Below are positions 46,777-56,972 of a DNA stretch of 64,000 nucleotides, piece after piece. Both the position numbers and the translations under genes were made by a program. This DNA is from an uncultured Massilia sp. Lineage in GTDB: Bacteria > Pseudomonadota > Gammaproteobacteria > Burkholderiales > Burkholderiaceae. Numbering within the stretch: position 1 is the stretch's first letter; each line of letters opens with the position of its first letter. The notes beneath the pieces were generated by a model. It was not told the DNA's origin. It ran no database searches and was given only the letters and a program-made list of their open reading frames with translations. Location of the stretch: contig CAMLMV010000012.1 of assembly GCA_946481275.1 (NCBI GenBank), positions 82,662-146,661 of the forward strand. The letters run 5' to 3'.

Positions 46777-48309
46777 TTACTGGACATGATTTACCACGAT
46801 CTTCAATGCCGAAGCGTGCGCCGTGGGGAGGTGCGGTGGCAGCGCGACCACTAGCGCATCGTCGCGCAGGGTCCATTTCAACGGCGCCTTGCTGCCCAGC
46901 AGATACACCGCGCGTATCGGTCCGCTGAGATAGCCGGCCTGCTTGCCCAGTGACTGGATCGTCACTTGCTGGTCCGGCACACCGAGCGTGATGGCATACA
47001 CCGCATCGGCTTTAGCGGTGAAACGGATGTCCCGCGGCGTGTATGCTGTGCCTTCTTTCATTGCTCCGGTGGCCACCTCGGTCGGTCCTTCGCCGAACAC
47101 CTTCCATGGACGGGTCCCATAGATTGCTTCGCCGTTGACGCCCATCCAAACCGCCATCTCGTCCAAGAATTTGCGTGATTCCGGCGGTAGGCTACCGTCC
47201 GGATACTGCACCACATTGAGCAGGAGGTTACCGTTTTTGCTGACGATGTCGGCTAGCATATGGATGATCTCGGTGGTCGTCTTGTACTTGTAGCCGTCAC
47301 TGTAAAACCAGTCGCCGACGGAGGTGTCGGTTTGCCACGGTAAGGGATTGATGCCTTTTAACACGCCCCGTTCCACATCCTGCACGCCCGCCTCGGCAAT
47401 GAATTCGCCGCTGTCCTTATGGTTATACACCGCGGTCAGCTTGCCGCCGTGCGCCGCCATGTTGGCGTTGTAATAGTTCGCCAGCAGGGTGCGACCGACC
47501 ACACCGAAAGGTATGCCGCCATCGGAATACAGCAAGTCGGGATGATAGGTGTCGAGCAGGTCACTCACGCGTCTGAACCATTCCCGATGCCATGCCGGAT
47601 TGCTGGTGTACCAATTGGCGCCATAAATCGACATCGACAGATAGGCCTCGTTACCGGAGTGATAGAGTTCCTGGTAGGCGGGGTTTGCGCCGTCATACGG
47701 CACGCCGGCCTTGGGCCCGCTCTTGTCGTGACCGTGGCTGGAGGCAAACCAGCCGAAGCTCGCGCCCAAATGCTCGGACACGCCGAACGGCAAGCCGGCT
47801 TTTTGCGCGGCCTTCTGCCAAGCGCCGACAATATCGCGATGCGGGCCCATGTTGACCGCGTTCCAGCTGTGGTAGCGCGAATTCCACAAATCGAAATTGT
47901 CGTGGTGGACGCCCATGCTGACGAAGTATTTCGCGCCCGCTTTCACGTATAGCGCCATCAGCGCATCAGGATCGAAACGTTCTGCCTTCCACAAAGGAAT
48001 GATGTTCTTGTAGCCGAACTGGGAGGGATGGCCGTACTGCTTCAGATGGTGCTGATACTGATGCGTGCCCTCGATATACATATTGCGGGCATACCAATCG
48101 CCGGCGCGCGGCACTGATTGCGGCCCCCAATGCGACCAGATGCCGAATTTGGCATCGCGAAACCAGTCGGGGGCGCGGTATTGTTTTAGCGATTCGGGAG
48201 TGGCGTTGAATAGGCCCGGCTGTTGGGGCGGGACATAGTCCTCCCCGCGCGATGGGGCAGCATGCGCGGGGAGGGTGGCGAGCAGTATGCTGGCCAGCGC
48301 GAGGGGCAT
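46777..48309 (-). CDS. Secreted GH29 alpha-L-fucosidase
   Basis: A 510-aa exported glycosidase with a signal peptide (1-17, AHA-A). The GH29 fold is clear: WFRDAKFGIWSHWGPQSVP, GAKYFVSMGVHHDNFDLWNS, the nucleophile Asp263 in LLYSDGGIPFG and NGNLLLNVVQYPDGSLPP. It releases terminal fucose from glycans. Base composition is visibly less GC-rich than the neighbours, suggesting recent acquisition. A TTG start 15 bp upstream is an alternative. It stands alone with its own upstream region carrying inverted repeats, next to the GH3 operon. Confidence 0.9.
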   Translation of the reverse strand: MPLALASILLATLPAHAAPSRGEDYVPPQQPGLFNATPESLKQYRAPDWFRDAKFGIWSHWGPQSVPRAGDWYARNMYIEGTHQYQHHLKQYGHPSQFGYKNIIPLWKAERFDPDALMALYVKAGAKYFVSMGVHHDNFDLWNSRYHSWNAVNMGPHRDIVGAWQKAAQKAGLPFGVSEHLGASFGWFASSHGHDKSGPKAGVPYDGANPAYQELYHSGNEAYLSMSIYGANWYTSNPAWHREWFRRVSDLLDTYHPDLLYSDGGIPFGVVGRTLLANYYNANMAAHGGKLTAVYNHKDSGEFIAEAGVQDVERGVLKGINPLPWQTDTSVGDWFYSDGYKYKTTTEIIHMLADIVSKNGNLLLNVVQYPDGSLPPESRKFLDEMAVWMGVNGEAIYGTRPWKVFGEGPTEVATGAMKEGTAYTPRDIRFTAKADAVYAITLGVPDQQVTIQSLGKQAGYLSGPIRAVYLLGSKAPLKWTLRDDALVVALPPHLPTAHASALKIVVNHVQ

Positions 48310-48696
48310 TTGCTTCAAAATCAACGCTCCATTGTAAGAAGGATGACATTGAGTGTGTGCTATATATTTCGTACACTCAACGACAACAAGAGATTCGTTC
48401 ATGCACCGGTTGCGTCGCTAAAGTCAATGCCGCACCGGCAGACAACAAGACGAGTGACGGACAATCCTTTACCTTGTTGATCGTATGACCACTCGCAGGC
48501 AACAAGGCCAGGCAATCGGGCTTCCGCTTACGTGCGAACTCGAAGGTTCGGTCATCGGTAGCCGGCCCGGTAGCTTGCCGCCGCCGAGTGGCATTGCTTC
48601 AACGGGCGGGTGCGGATGCGCTGCTCGCGCAACTGCGCTGAGCGGGAACGTAAGGCACGACGCCCGTGCGCGTCCTGCGCGTTCTGAGCATCCCGA
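48310..48696. promoter_or_regulatory. Promoter region of fucosidase gene with two inverted repeats
   Basis: The gap holds no credible gene. TTGAGTGT (48349-48356) and ACACTCAA (48373-48380) form a perfect inverted repeat around an AT-rich 16-nt spacer (contains tatatat), a strong operator candidate. CCTTGTTG (48472-48479) and CAACAAGG (48500-48507) form another. acaacaaga also recurs at 48383 and 48442, so a shared half-site is possible. Confidence 0.6.
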
Positions 48697-50889
48697 TTAT
48701 TTCGCCCCGGCCGCGAACTCGCGGGCCGGAACCTTCACGGTGACCGCGCTCAAAGGCGCGTCCGCTGCCGTGGCGAGGGTGATCTTGTACTCGCCCGCTG
48801 CGATCTTCCACGTATGACTCCGGCCGTCGAATACGGCCAGGAGTCGCGGGTCGATCACGACCGTTGTATCGCGGCTTTCCCCCGCGCGCAGCGCCATCTT
48901 GTCCCAGCCGCCGAGACGCTTCGGCGCTTCCCATCCGCCACCGACCCTGGACACGTATACCTGCGGCACCGCCTTGCCGTCGCGCTTGCCCGTGTTCTCG
49001 ACGTTGAACGATACGCTCACCGTGCCGTTCGTCGGTGTCGCCTTCAGCTTGCCGTAACCGAACGTCGTGTACGACAGACCGTGGCCGAACGCGAACAGCG
49101 GTGTCAAGCCCTTCTTGTCGAACCACTTGTAGCCGACGGCGGCGCCTTCGACGTTGTAGTCCACCGAAAACCGGGTCCCCTCCGGAAGCCCGAGACCATC
49201 GAGCTTCGGACGCGGCAGTTGGGATTCGTCGGCCGGGAACGTGGCCGGCAGGCGGCCGGCCGCGTCGACCTCGCCCGTCAACACGCGGGCGATCGCTTCG
49301 CCGCCGTTGGTGCCCGGGTACCAGGCTTCGACAACGGCGCCGACGGCGTTCAGCCACGGCATGGCCACGGGCGAGCCGGTTTCGAGGACGACGACGGTTT
49401 TCCGGTTGGCCGCAGCCACCGCCGCGATCGTCGCGTCTTGGCCGTGCGGCAGTTTGATGTCTGATTGGTCGACCGATTCCGCCGTCCACTGCGTCGCGAA
49501 GACGATGGCCAGGTCGCTGCTTGCGGCCAGCGTCGCGGCGGCCGCCGCGTCCTTGCCGTCGTGGTACACGAATTTCGCGTGCAGGCGCCCCGCCAGCGCC
49601 TGTAGCGGCGACGAGCGGTGATATACGATTGGTCCCGGGAATTGCGCCGGGCCTTCGTTCGGCACGGGCGAACCGCCATCGGGATACACCTGCGACGAGC
49701 CGCCGCCGGAAAGCACGCCCACATCCGCGTGCCCGCCGATGATGGCGATGGTCCTGTAGCCGTCGACCAGCGGCAGAAGGCCGTTATCGTTCTTCAGCAG
49801 GACGATGCCATCCTCTGCTGCCGCCTGCGACGTCTTCGCGTGCGCGCTGTAGTCGATGCGTTCCGGCTGGACCTTGGCGGGATCGTCCATGAGGCCATGG
49901 GCGTACATTGAACGCAGGATGCGGTGCGCCATGTCGTTCAGGCGGGCCTCGGGCACGTGGCCGTTCTGCACCGCTTCCAGCAGCGCGCCGTTGAAGTAAG
50001 GCGATTTGTCGAATGGCCAGCCGGATTGCTGGTCGAGGCCGGCGAGCGCAGCCGGAATCGTCGAATGCGTGCCGCCCCAATCCGACATCACATACCCCTT
50101 GTAGCCCCAGTCGCCCTTCAGTACTTTGTTGAGCAGGAAGTCGTTCTCGCAGGCGTACGTGCCATGCAAGCGGTTATAGCTGCACATGACGGAACCCGGG
50201 TTCCCGCGCTCGATGGCGATCTGGAACCCGAGCAGATCTGACATGCGACCGGCCGGATCGTCGATCTTCACGTCGGCGATGAAGCGTCCGGTTTCCTGGT
50301 CGTTGTAGGCGAAATGCTTCAGCGTCGAGATCACGTGGTTCGATTGGATGCCGCGAATCTGGGCGCCGACCATCACGCCGGTCAACAGCGGGTCTTCGCC
50401 CGCGTATTCGAAGTTGCGGCCGTTGCGCGGATCGCGCTGCAGGTCGGCGCCGCCGGCCAGCATGACGTTGTGGCCGGACAGGTGCGCCTCGTTGCCGATC
50501 ATCGCGCCGCCGGCGAACCCGGTGTCCGGGTTCCAGCTTGCCGCGATGGCGATATTCGCGGGCAGCGCGGTGCGCACGCGTAGCGTCTTCGCGGCGGGCT
50601 GCGTCGCCACGCCAATGCCGGCGTCGGTGATCTGCTGGGCGGGGATGCCGAGGCGCTCGATGCCGTACACGAAGCCGGCCGCCCCTTCGATGCCCTGGTC
50701 CGGCTTCCTTGTGCCGTTGAAGTCCGTCGAAAAATAGCCGAACACCAGTTTGATCTTCTCGTCCGGCGTCAGTGCGGCAACGGCCTTGGCGGCGCGGGCA
50801 TCCGCGTTCTCGACGGCGTGTGCCTGTGCGCACAGCACGGCCGCCGCGGTTGCGACGACGAGTTTTTTTAGTTCGTTGGGCGTGTTCAT
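48697..50889 (-). CDS. Secreted GH3 beta-glucosidase-like enzyme
   Basis: A 730-aa exported glycoside hydrolase with signal peptide (1-25, AHA-V). The GH3 barrel has VISTLKHFAYNDQETGR and the nucleophile Asp270 in YVMSDWGGTHS. The alpha/beta sandwich (about 380-560) and a fibronectin-III-like end (about 640-720, SVSFNVENTGKRDGKAVPQV) are both present. It probably trims beta-linked oligosaccharides in the periplasm. It is the last gene of the deoR-MFS-acyltransferase-GH3 operon, 22 bp from the acyltransferase gene. Confidence 0.93.
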   Translation of the reverse strand: MNTPNELKKLVVATAAAVLCAQAHAVENADARAAKAVAALTPDEKIKLVFGYFSTDFNGTRKPDQGIEGAAGFVYGIERLGIPAQQITDAGIGVATQPAAKTLRVRTALPANIAIAASWNPDTGFAGGAMIGNEAHLSGHNVMLAGGADLQRDPRNGRNFEYAGEDPLLTGVMVGAQIRGIQSNHVISTLKHFAYNDQETGRFIADVKIDDPAGRMSDLLGFQIAIERGNPGSVMCSYNRLHGTYACENDFLLNKVLKGDWGYKGYVMSDWGGTHSTIPAALAGLDQQSGWPFDKSPYFNGALLEAVQNGHVPEARLNDMAHRILRSMYAHGLMDDPAKVQPERIDYSAHAKTSQAAAEDGIVLLKNDNGLLPLVDGYRTIAIIGGHADVGVLSGGGSSQVYPDGGSPVPNEGPAQFPGPIVYHRSSPLQALAGRLHAKFVYHDGKDAAAAATLAASSDLAIVFATQWTAESVDQSDIKLPHGQDATIAAVAAANRKTVVVLETGSPVAMPWLNAVGAVVEAWYPGTNGGEAIARVLTGEVDAAGRLPATFPADESQLPRPKLDGLGLPEGTRFSVDYNVEGAAVGYKWFDKKGLTPLFAFGHGLSYTTFGYGKLKATPTNGTVSVSFNVENTGKRDGKAVPQVYVSRVGGGWEAPKRLGGWDKMALRAGESRDTTVVIDPRLLAVFDGRSHTWKIAAGEYKITLATAADAPLSAVTVKVPAREFAAGAK

Positions 50890-50911
50890 TCCGATGCTTT
50901 CGATTCGACGG

Positions 50912-52081
50912 TTATTGGTGGACGGGCTGCGGCCGCGCGGCCGTGCCGCCGGCTTTCCGCATGTATTTGGTGGTCAGCCACTGGCGGACCGGGACGTCGT
51001 AGAATGTCAGGCAGATCCAGGCCAGCAGCACGCACACCGCCAGCGTCGCGACTGCAACCGGCCAGCCCTGCGCCACCGCGACCTTGTTGTCCTGGACCCA
51101 GGCGGTGTAGGTGTACACGAAGGGGTAGTGGATGATGTAGATCGGGTACGAGATCGCGCCGAGGAAGCCGCAGATCCTGGCGGACGGTCCCGGTTTCACC
51201 TCGCCGCTCGCGCCCAGGTAGACGACCAGCGGGAACACGACGATGATGCACAGCGACTCATACAACCCGTTCATCCACAGCTCGTGCTCGCCGCCGAAGC
51301 GCGGCAACGCGAGCGCGACCAAGATGATGGCGCTGCAGAGCAGGAACGCATGCTTGACGTATCCCACCTTCACGACACGCGACAACAGCAGGCCCGCGAA
51401 GAACGGGTACAACAGGCGGGTCAGGCCAATCCGGATCTGCGCCGGCTCCAGCGACCAGCCGCCGATGACGTCGCCCGTCGGCCCGGTGACGCAATAGTGG
51501 ACCAGCGCCGTCCCTGCGGCGAACACGCACAGGGACAGCAGCAGCTTCGAGAACTTGCGGACGAACAGCGCGTACAGGATGTTGCCGACATATTCGTAGA
51601 ACAGCGACCAGCCCGGGCCGTCCAGCGGATGCATCTCGCCCCACCCGCGGATGTCCAGCGAGGCCCCGACCGGGATCAGGGTCATGCCGATGACCATCAC
51701 TACCAGCAGCAGCCACACGGGCGTCTCGTGGATCTTCGGGAAGATCGGGCTGGACTGGAAGTAGAACATGACGGCGCCGATGACCATCGCCACGACGATC
51801 ATCGGATGCAGCCGGATCAGCCGTCGCTTGAAAAACTCCATCGCCGACATCGTCTTCCAGCGGTCATCGTAGGCATATCCGATGACGAAGCCGGACAGAA
51901 CGAAGAAGAAATCCACCGCCAAGTAGCCGTGGTTGATGATCTGAACGAAGCGGCTGGCCGCATGTGCCTCGAACAGGTGGAACGCGACGACGATCAGGGC
52001 CGCGACGCCGCGCAGCCCGTCGAGGATCGGGTAATGGCGTTTGGTGTCGGCAAAGCCGACGGACGAGAGTTCGTTCGCCAC
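50912..52081 (-). CDS. Acyltransferase 3 family membrane protein
   Basis: A 389-aa integral membrane acyltransferase with about ten hydrophobic helices. Family motifs are YPILDGLRGVAALIVVAFHL near the N-terminus and GYLAVDFFFVLSGFVIGYAY, with the FKRRLIRLHP Arg region. Such enzymes O-acetylate or O-succinylate sugars. A GTG start (MANELSSVG) is chosen because AAGGAG lies upstream at the right distance and the family begins near here. In the GH3 operon it may modify a sugar taken up by the adjacent MFS protein (inference). Confidence 0.85.
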   Translation of the reverse strand: MANELSSVGFADTKRHYPILDGLRGVAALIVVAFHLFEAHAASRFVQIINHGYLAVDFFFVLSGFVIGYAYDDRWKTMSAMEFFKRRLIRLHPMIVVAMVIGAVMFYFQSSPIFPKIHETPVWLLLVVMVIGMTLIPVGASLDIRGWGEMHPLDGPGWSLFYEYVGNILYALFVRKFSKLLLSLCVFAAGTALVHYCVTGPTGDVIGGWSLEPAQIRIGLTRLLYPFFAGLLLSRVVKVGYVKHAFLLCSAIILVALALPRFGGEHELWMNGLYESLCIIVVFPLVVYLGASGEVKPGPSARICGFLGAISYPIYIIHYPFVYTYTAWVQDNKVAVAQGWPVAVATLAVCVLLAWICLTFYDVPVRQWLTTKYMRKAGGTAARPQPVHQ

Positions 52082-52109
52082 GGGGGGCTCCTTGTTATCG
52101 TTAATGAGA

Positions 52110-53267
52110 TTAATCGGCGCTGGTGCGTACGGATCCGGGCGCTGCGACCAGGTTCGCGCAGACCGGAACGAGGGCCAGCAGTCCCGCCAGCATCCAGAAC
52201 GCGGTGTGCAACCCGGTCGCCCTGGCGACGAAGCCGATGCCCGCCGGTCCGGCGAGAATGCCCGCATACGCGGTCGTGCTGATGGCCGCGATGGCCAGGC
52301 CGGGCGGCATCGACGTCTGCGCGGACGCGCGCCGGAAAAACACGGGCACGATATTCGAGCAGCCAATACCGATCAGCGCGAAGCCGACGAGGGCGAAGGC
52401 CGCGCCGGGCGCCGTCAGCAACACGGCGAATCCCGCGAGCGCGATCACGCCCCCTGCGACCAGCGTATTCCGGTCGCCGAAGCGCGCGCTGATCGCATCG
52501 CCGGCCAGGCGACACACCGTCATCGCGATGGAAAACACGATGTAGCCCATGCCACCCTGCGCCACCGGGACCATGCCGTTTTCGGTGATGAGCAAGGCGC
52601 TCCAGTCCAGCAGCGCGCCCTCGACCAGGAACGTGATCGTAGCCAGGACGGCGATCACGAGCACGGTCCCGCGCGGCAGCGCGAACAGAGGACCGTCTTT
52701 CGAGGCATGGCCGTTCAACAGCCGCGGCGCGGCGACCGCCATGGCCGCGATCATCAGGACGGAACAAAGGAAGGTGCTCGGCACTGTCCCGAGGTGTTTC
52801 GACAGCAGGAATGTCATGGACGCGGAGCCGGCAAATCCGCCGATGCTGAAGTGCGCGTGAAAACCCGACATCAAAGGCTTGCCGGCCGCCCGTTCGACGT
52901 CGACGGCGTGCAAGTTCATCGCCACGTCCAGCGCGCCGAGTGTCGCGCCGAAGACGGCCAGCGCGAGGCCGAGCGTGAACACCGTATCCGACACGGCCAG
53001 CAGCGCGAGCGCGAACGCGAATCCGAAACCGCTGCCGAGGATGATCGGCCTGCTGCCGAACCGCATCGCCAACACGCCCGTCACCGCCATCGCCGCGATC
53101 GAGCCACAGCCGATGCACAGGAATAACATGCCGAGGATATGGTCGCCGATGCCGAGCTGGTGTTTTACGAAGGGCACCAGCGGCGCCCAGCACGAATAAC
53201 CGAAACCGGCGACGAGAAACAGCAGGCGTGTCGCGAGGCGAGTCGACGAGCGATCAGCGGAAAGCAC
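52110..53267 (-). CDS. MFS transporter
   Basis: A 385-aa transporter with about twelve hydrophobic segments. The loop-2/3 region has GVLAMRFGSRPIILGSGFGF, and the protein resembles the YbjJ / fucose-permease-like MFS group (GALDVAMNLHAVDVERAAGK, SGFHAHFSIGGFAGS). The start is taken at a GTG with ggag nine bases upstream, since no ATG fits. It lies 37 bp after the DeoR gene stop and is probably co-transcribed. The substrate is likely a sugar, judging from GH3 and DeoR neighbours. Confidence 0.82.
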   Translation of the reverse strand: MLSADRSSTRLATRLLFLVAGFGYSCWAPLVPFVKHQLGIGDHILGMLFLCIGCGSIAAMAVTGVLAMRFGSRPIILGSGFGFAFALALLAVSDTVFTLGLALAVFGATLGALDVAMNLHAVDVERAAGKPLMSGFHAHFSIGGFAGSASMTFLLSKHLGTVPSTFLCSVLMIAAMAVAAPRLLNGHASKDGPLFALPRGTVLVIAVLATITFLVEGALLDWSALLITENGMVPVAQGGMGYIVFSIAMTVCRLAGDAISARFGDRNTLVAGGVIALAGFAVLLTAPGAAFALVGFALIGIGCSNIVPVFFRRASAQTSMPPGLAIAAISTTAYAGILAGPAGIGFVARATGLHTAFWMLAGLLALVPVCANLVAAPGSVRTSAD

Positions 53268-53304
53268 GTTGGATACTCCTGGAGTGAACAAGTCGGTTAG
53301 CGTG

Positions 53305-54078
53305 TCAGGACAGCGGCGCCGCCTGCAGGATCGATGCACCGGCCTGCACGAGTGCGTCCACTGCGTCGGCCGGGGCATCGCTCTCGAGGACGAATTTTCC
53401 GATCTCCCCCACCGCGGCGATGCGATGCGGCGCACGCGTGCCAAGCTTCTCCGTCGTTGTCATGACGACAGTGCGCTGTCCCGCATCCCGCAGTGCGCGC
53501 TTGAACGTCGCATCGGCAACGTTGAAGGCGCTGACGCCGGTCGCTACGGACACGGCGCACGCGCCGATGAAGCACGTGTCGATGTTCATCTCGGCCAGCC
53601 GCGCCATGGCGTTCGCATCGACGCAGCCGCCGACGTGCGGATCGACGAGCCCCCCCAGCATGATCAGCTGCATGTCCTTGCGCTTGACGACTTCCGCAGC
53701 AATGGCAATGGAATTGGTGGCGACAGTGAGACGGTAGTCGGTCGGGAGGAATTTGACCAATGCGAGGTTGGTGCTGCCGTTGTCCAGGAAGACCAGTTCC
53801 CCGGGCTCGACCAGCGTCGCCGCCACTCGTGCAAGGGCTTCCTTGCGTTCGCGTGCTTCATCAACACGCGTCGCCATCGGCGTCGATGCCGGCGATACCG
53901 GCAATGCGCCGCCATACACGCGGCGGCACAGTCCGTCCGCCGCCAGCGCGCGCAAGTCACGGCGGATTGCGTCTTCGGATACGCCGAATTCAAGGGCCAG
54001 CGTGGTGGAAACCGCCGGCTGGCCGGCCATCAGTCTGGCGGCGATGACGTCGCGCCGGGCAAGAGGAATATCACTCAT
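53305..54078 (-). CDS. DeoR family transcriptional regulator
   Basis: A 257-aa repressor-type regulator. The N-terminal HTH has VSTTLALEFGVSEDAIRRDL then GLCRRVYGGALPV, and the sugar-phosphate sensor domain has FLDNGSTNLALV and IMLGGLVDPHVGG. It starts the leftward deoR-MFS-acyltransferase-GH3 run, so it probably controls that operon in response to a phosphorylated sugar. The ribosome-binding site is poor. The AT-rich stretch upstream (54079-54120) includes caacaacaag, similar to half-sites in the fucosidase promoter. Confidence 0.9.
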   Translation of the reverse strand: MSDIPLARRDVIAARLMAGQPAVSTTLALEFGVSEDAIRRDLRALAADGLCRRVYGGALPVSPASTPMATRVDEARERKEALARVAATLVEPGELVFLDNGSTNLALVKFLPTDYRLTVATNSIAIAAEVVKRKDMQLIMLGGLVDPHVGGCVDANAMARLAEMNIDTCFIGACAVSVATGVSAFNVADATFKRALRDAGQRTVVMTTTEKLGTRAPHRIAAVGEIGKFVLESDAPADAVDALVQAGASILQAAPLS

Positions 54079-54297
54079 GAACAAATCATACCATGCAACA
54101 ACAAGTAATGGAATCGATTTCAAATCACGCAAAATCGTGCACGTCGGTCCAGGGCGGTATCCCGTAAAGAGAAAATGAGGGTTACTCGGCATTGGCGGCT
54201 GGTCATGGCCATGACCAGCCGCGTCCGGCACAGCATATCCCGGCCGTGACCGCACTAAAGCAGTTGGCCGAGGAGCATTTTCGAACGGGATGCCGAC

Positions 54298-55425
54298 CTA
54301 GAAAGCGTGACTGATACCGGCGCTGATGCCGCGGCTGCCGGTGCCTGACTCACTCGCGTTACCGACCGTATAGCCGGCCCCGTTCTGGTTATCGATGCGG
54401 GCGTAGATCGCGTACATGCTGGTACGCCTGGACAGCGCAAAGCGGTAGCCGATCGCCACCTGGTGCGCATCCTGGTTGAATGCTGTCCGGTCATCCTTGC
54501 GGATATACGAAGCAAGCAGCGTATGCGGTCCGAGGGGTATCGTCAGGCCGACCAGGGCATCGCGGCTATCGGTCGACGCCATCGGGATCGTGGGGCGGCC
54601 GAACGGATTGGCGGTATTGCGCAATACCGAACTGTTCAGGCCACGATTCGCGCCGTACAGCAAGTGCGCCTTGACGACCCCGAAATCGTAGACAGCCGCC
54701 GCGACGGCGTTGCGTGCGTTCTCGGTATTCTTCAATGTGGCGGTATCGTTGTTGCGGTTGTGGTAACCGACACGTACCTGCAGCGGCCCTGCGGAGTAGG
54801 CGATCGATCCACCGAACTGCCGGCCCGCGGCGCTGTCGCCTGCGACTTCGCCAGGCGCGACGGCAAGTTCCGCGCTCAGACCGGAGACCGTCGGGGACAG
54901 ATATTTGATCGTGTTGTCCATCCGGCTGAACGAGTTACCGCTGGTCGCGACGACGTTCTTGCTGTCCGCGACATAGCCGGATCCAAACGGATCGGCGAAT
55001 GCAACGACGAGATATTCTGGCGTGTATTGGCGACCCACGAACAATGAACCGAAGCCGCCGCGCAAGCCGACGTATGCCTGCCGCCCAAACAGCAGTCCCC
55101 CTTGTCCTGATGTCCCGGTATCGCCCTGGAACCCGCTTTCAAGCACGAACACAGCCGACAAACCGTTCCCGAGGTCTTCGGTGCCCTTGAAGCCAATGCG
55201 CGAGCCGACGCTGACGCCGCTCGTTAACTTGGTCACCGAACCGGCGCTGCCGCCGCTTTCCCGGACAATTGCCATGTCGATCAAACCATAGGGTGTAATG
55301 GCGCTCTGGGCGCTGACTGCCGGCGTGCCGGCGGCCAGGACGGCGCAGACCAGCCCGGTCAGAAGCGTCTTGTTCCTTGCGCCGGGTGATGACGCTTTTA
55401 CTGAAGTGGTATCACGGGTGTTCAT
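54298..55425 (-). CDS. Gram-negative general porin
   Basis: A 375-aa trimeric-type outer-membrane porin. The first part is a long signal sequence with cleavage near VSAQ (about 40). The mature protein opens SAITPYGLIDMAIVRESGG and has the typical SRIGFKGTEDLGNGLSAVFV. It ends with the C-terminal Phe needed for barrel assembly (SAGISHAF). The ATG at 55425 has an agaggag site. It lies downstream of the MFS gene and probably lets the substrate of that operon cross the outer membrane. Confidence 0.9.
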   Translation of the reverse strand: MNTRDTTSVKASSPGARNKTLLTGLVCAVLAAGTPAVSAQSAITPYGLIDMAIVRESGGSAGSVTKLTSGVSVGSRIGFKGTEDLGNGLSAVFVLESGFQGDTGTSGQGGLLFGRQAYVGLRGGFGSLFVGRQYTPEYLVVAFADPFGSGYVADSKNVVATSGNSFSRMDNTIKYLSPTVSGLSAELAVAPGEVAGDSAAGRQFGGSIAYSAGPLQVRVGYHNRNNDTATLKNTENARNAVAAAVYDFGVVKAHLLYGANRGLNSSVLRNTANPFGRPTIPMASTDSRDALVGLTIPLGPHTLLASYIRKDDRTAFNQDAHQVAIGYRFALSRRTSMYAIYARIDNQNGAGYTVGNASESGTGSRGISAGISHAF

Positions 55426-55552
55426 GGGGTCTCCTCTGCGTTGAATCGACGGCTCTGCGGCCTGTCTGGGACGGTGAAGGCAAAGCAACTCCCATCCCCG
55501 CGCCGCAGGCGCGGAGCGTCGACCAGGACAGGGAGTCGCGAAGGGAAGGGGC

Positions 55553-56881
55553 TCAGCGGTCGACGATCTGCTTCGGCACCAGCACGAGCAGGCAGGCCCC
55601 GACCAGGAGGACCGCGGAAGTCAGCATGAGTCCGGCACTTTGCTTGCCGGTGAAGTCGTTCAACCAGCCAACGAGCGAAGGCGAGAAGAACCCGGCGAGG
55701 TTCGCGATGCAGTTGATGGTGGCGATACCGGCGGCAGCCGTCATACCGCCCAGGAAGGCCGTCGGCAGCGTCCAGAACTGCGAGGTGCAGCCGATCGCAC
55801 CCGCCGCCGCGGCACTCAGCAGGACGAGCGCGACGCCGACGCCCTCGGTGAAGGGCAGCGCGAGGAGGGCGGCGGCCGCGACGAGCATCGGCACGCCGCA
55901 GTGCAGGCGCCGTGCCCGTGTACGATCGGAGCTGCGGCCGATGATCGGCAGGCACGCCAGCGCCACCGTATACGGAATCGCCGCGAGCAGGCCCACCATG
56001 CCGCTCGTGGTCACACCCGCGTTCTTGACGATGGCAGGCAGCCAGAACGTGATGCCGTACTGGCCCATCACGATGCAGAAGTAGATCGCCGTCAGCAGCC
56101 ACAGGCGGCGATCGGACAGGAAGGCCGCGGCCGACTGGTGCGCCACTTTGTCGCCGTTCTCACTGGTGAGGTTGCGCTGCAAAATATCCTTCTCGTCACG
56201 GGTCAGCCACGTCGCCGCCTCGATGCTGTCGTCCAGGTAGAACAGGATGGCCAGGCCGAGCACCATGGACGGCAGTGCCTCGAGCGCGAACAGCCACTGC
56301 CAGCCCTTCAGGCCGGATACGCCCGAAAAATGTTCGAGAATCCAGCCCGACAGTGGTGCGCCGACGATGCTTGCCAGCGGGATCGCCATGAAGAAGAGGG
56401 CCATCACCTTGGCACGGCGCGCTTGCGGGAACCAGTAGGTGATGTAGAGGATGACCCCGGGCGCGAAGCCGGCTTCGGCCACGCCGAGCAGGAAGCGCAT
56501 GACGTAGAACACCGTCGGCGACTGGACGAAACTGAAGCTGGCCGAGATGACCGCCCACGTGATCATGATGCGTGCCAGCCAGCGCCGCGCGCCAAAGCGG
56601 TGCAAGATCACGTTGCTGGGTACCTCGAACAGGAAGTAGCCGATGAAGAAAATGCCGGCACCAAGGCCGTACACGGTATCGCTCCAGCGCAGGTCGCTCA
56701 GCATCTGCAACTTGGCGAAGCCGACGTTGACGCGGTCGAGGTAGGCCGCCAGGTAGCACAGCATGAGGAAAGGGACCAGCCTGCGCGTGACCTTGGCATA
56801 GGTGCGCGATTCGAGGTCGGTAGTACCTGAGCTGGTCGCGGCGCCGACGGCCGAGGGTAGGACGGAAGGTGATTTCATCAT
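55553..56881 (-). CDS. MFS transporter of the anion:cation symporter type
   Basis: A 442-aa twelve-helix transporter. Signature blocks are LMLCYLAAYLDRVNVGFAKL, GYFLFEVPSNVILHRFGARR and FFMAIPLASIVGAPLSGWI, the ACS family pattern of tartrate, glucarate and galactonate permeases. A sugar-acid or related polyol substrate is therefore likely. It is 91 bp downstream of the transketolase pair and 127 bp upstream of the porin gene on the same strand, making a probable four-gene catabolic operon. Confidence 0.88.
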   Translation of the reverse strand: MMKSPSVLPSAVGAATSSGTTDLESRTYAKVTRRLVPFLMLCYLAAYLDRVNVGFAKLQMLSDLRWSDTVYGLGAGIFFIGYFLFEVPSNVILHRFGARRWLARIMITWAVISASFSFVQSPTVFYVMRFLLGVAEAGFAPGVILYITYWFPQARRAKVMALFFMAIPLASIVGAPLSGWILEHFSGVSGLKGWQWLFALEALPSMVLGLAILFYLDDSIEAATWLTRDEKDILQRNLTSENGDKVAHQSAAAFLSDRRLWLLTAIYFCIVMGQYGITFWLPAIVKNAGVTTSGMVGLLAAIPYTVALACLPIIGRSSDRTRARRLHCGVPMLVAAAALLALPFTEGVGVALVLLSAAAAGAIGCTSQFWTLPTAFLGGMTAAAGIATINCIANLAGFFSPSLVGWLNDFTGKQSAGLMLTSAVLLVGACLLVLVPKQIVDR

Positions 56882-56972
56882 TGTCTCCAGATCGTTCTCG
56901 TTTTTCGCGCGGCCGACTACGGTCTTGGTGCCGTTGGCGGAGGTCTGCCGCGTACTTGGACTGGTGGGCTCG

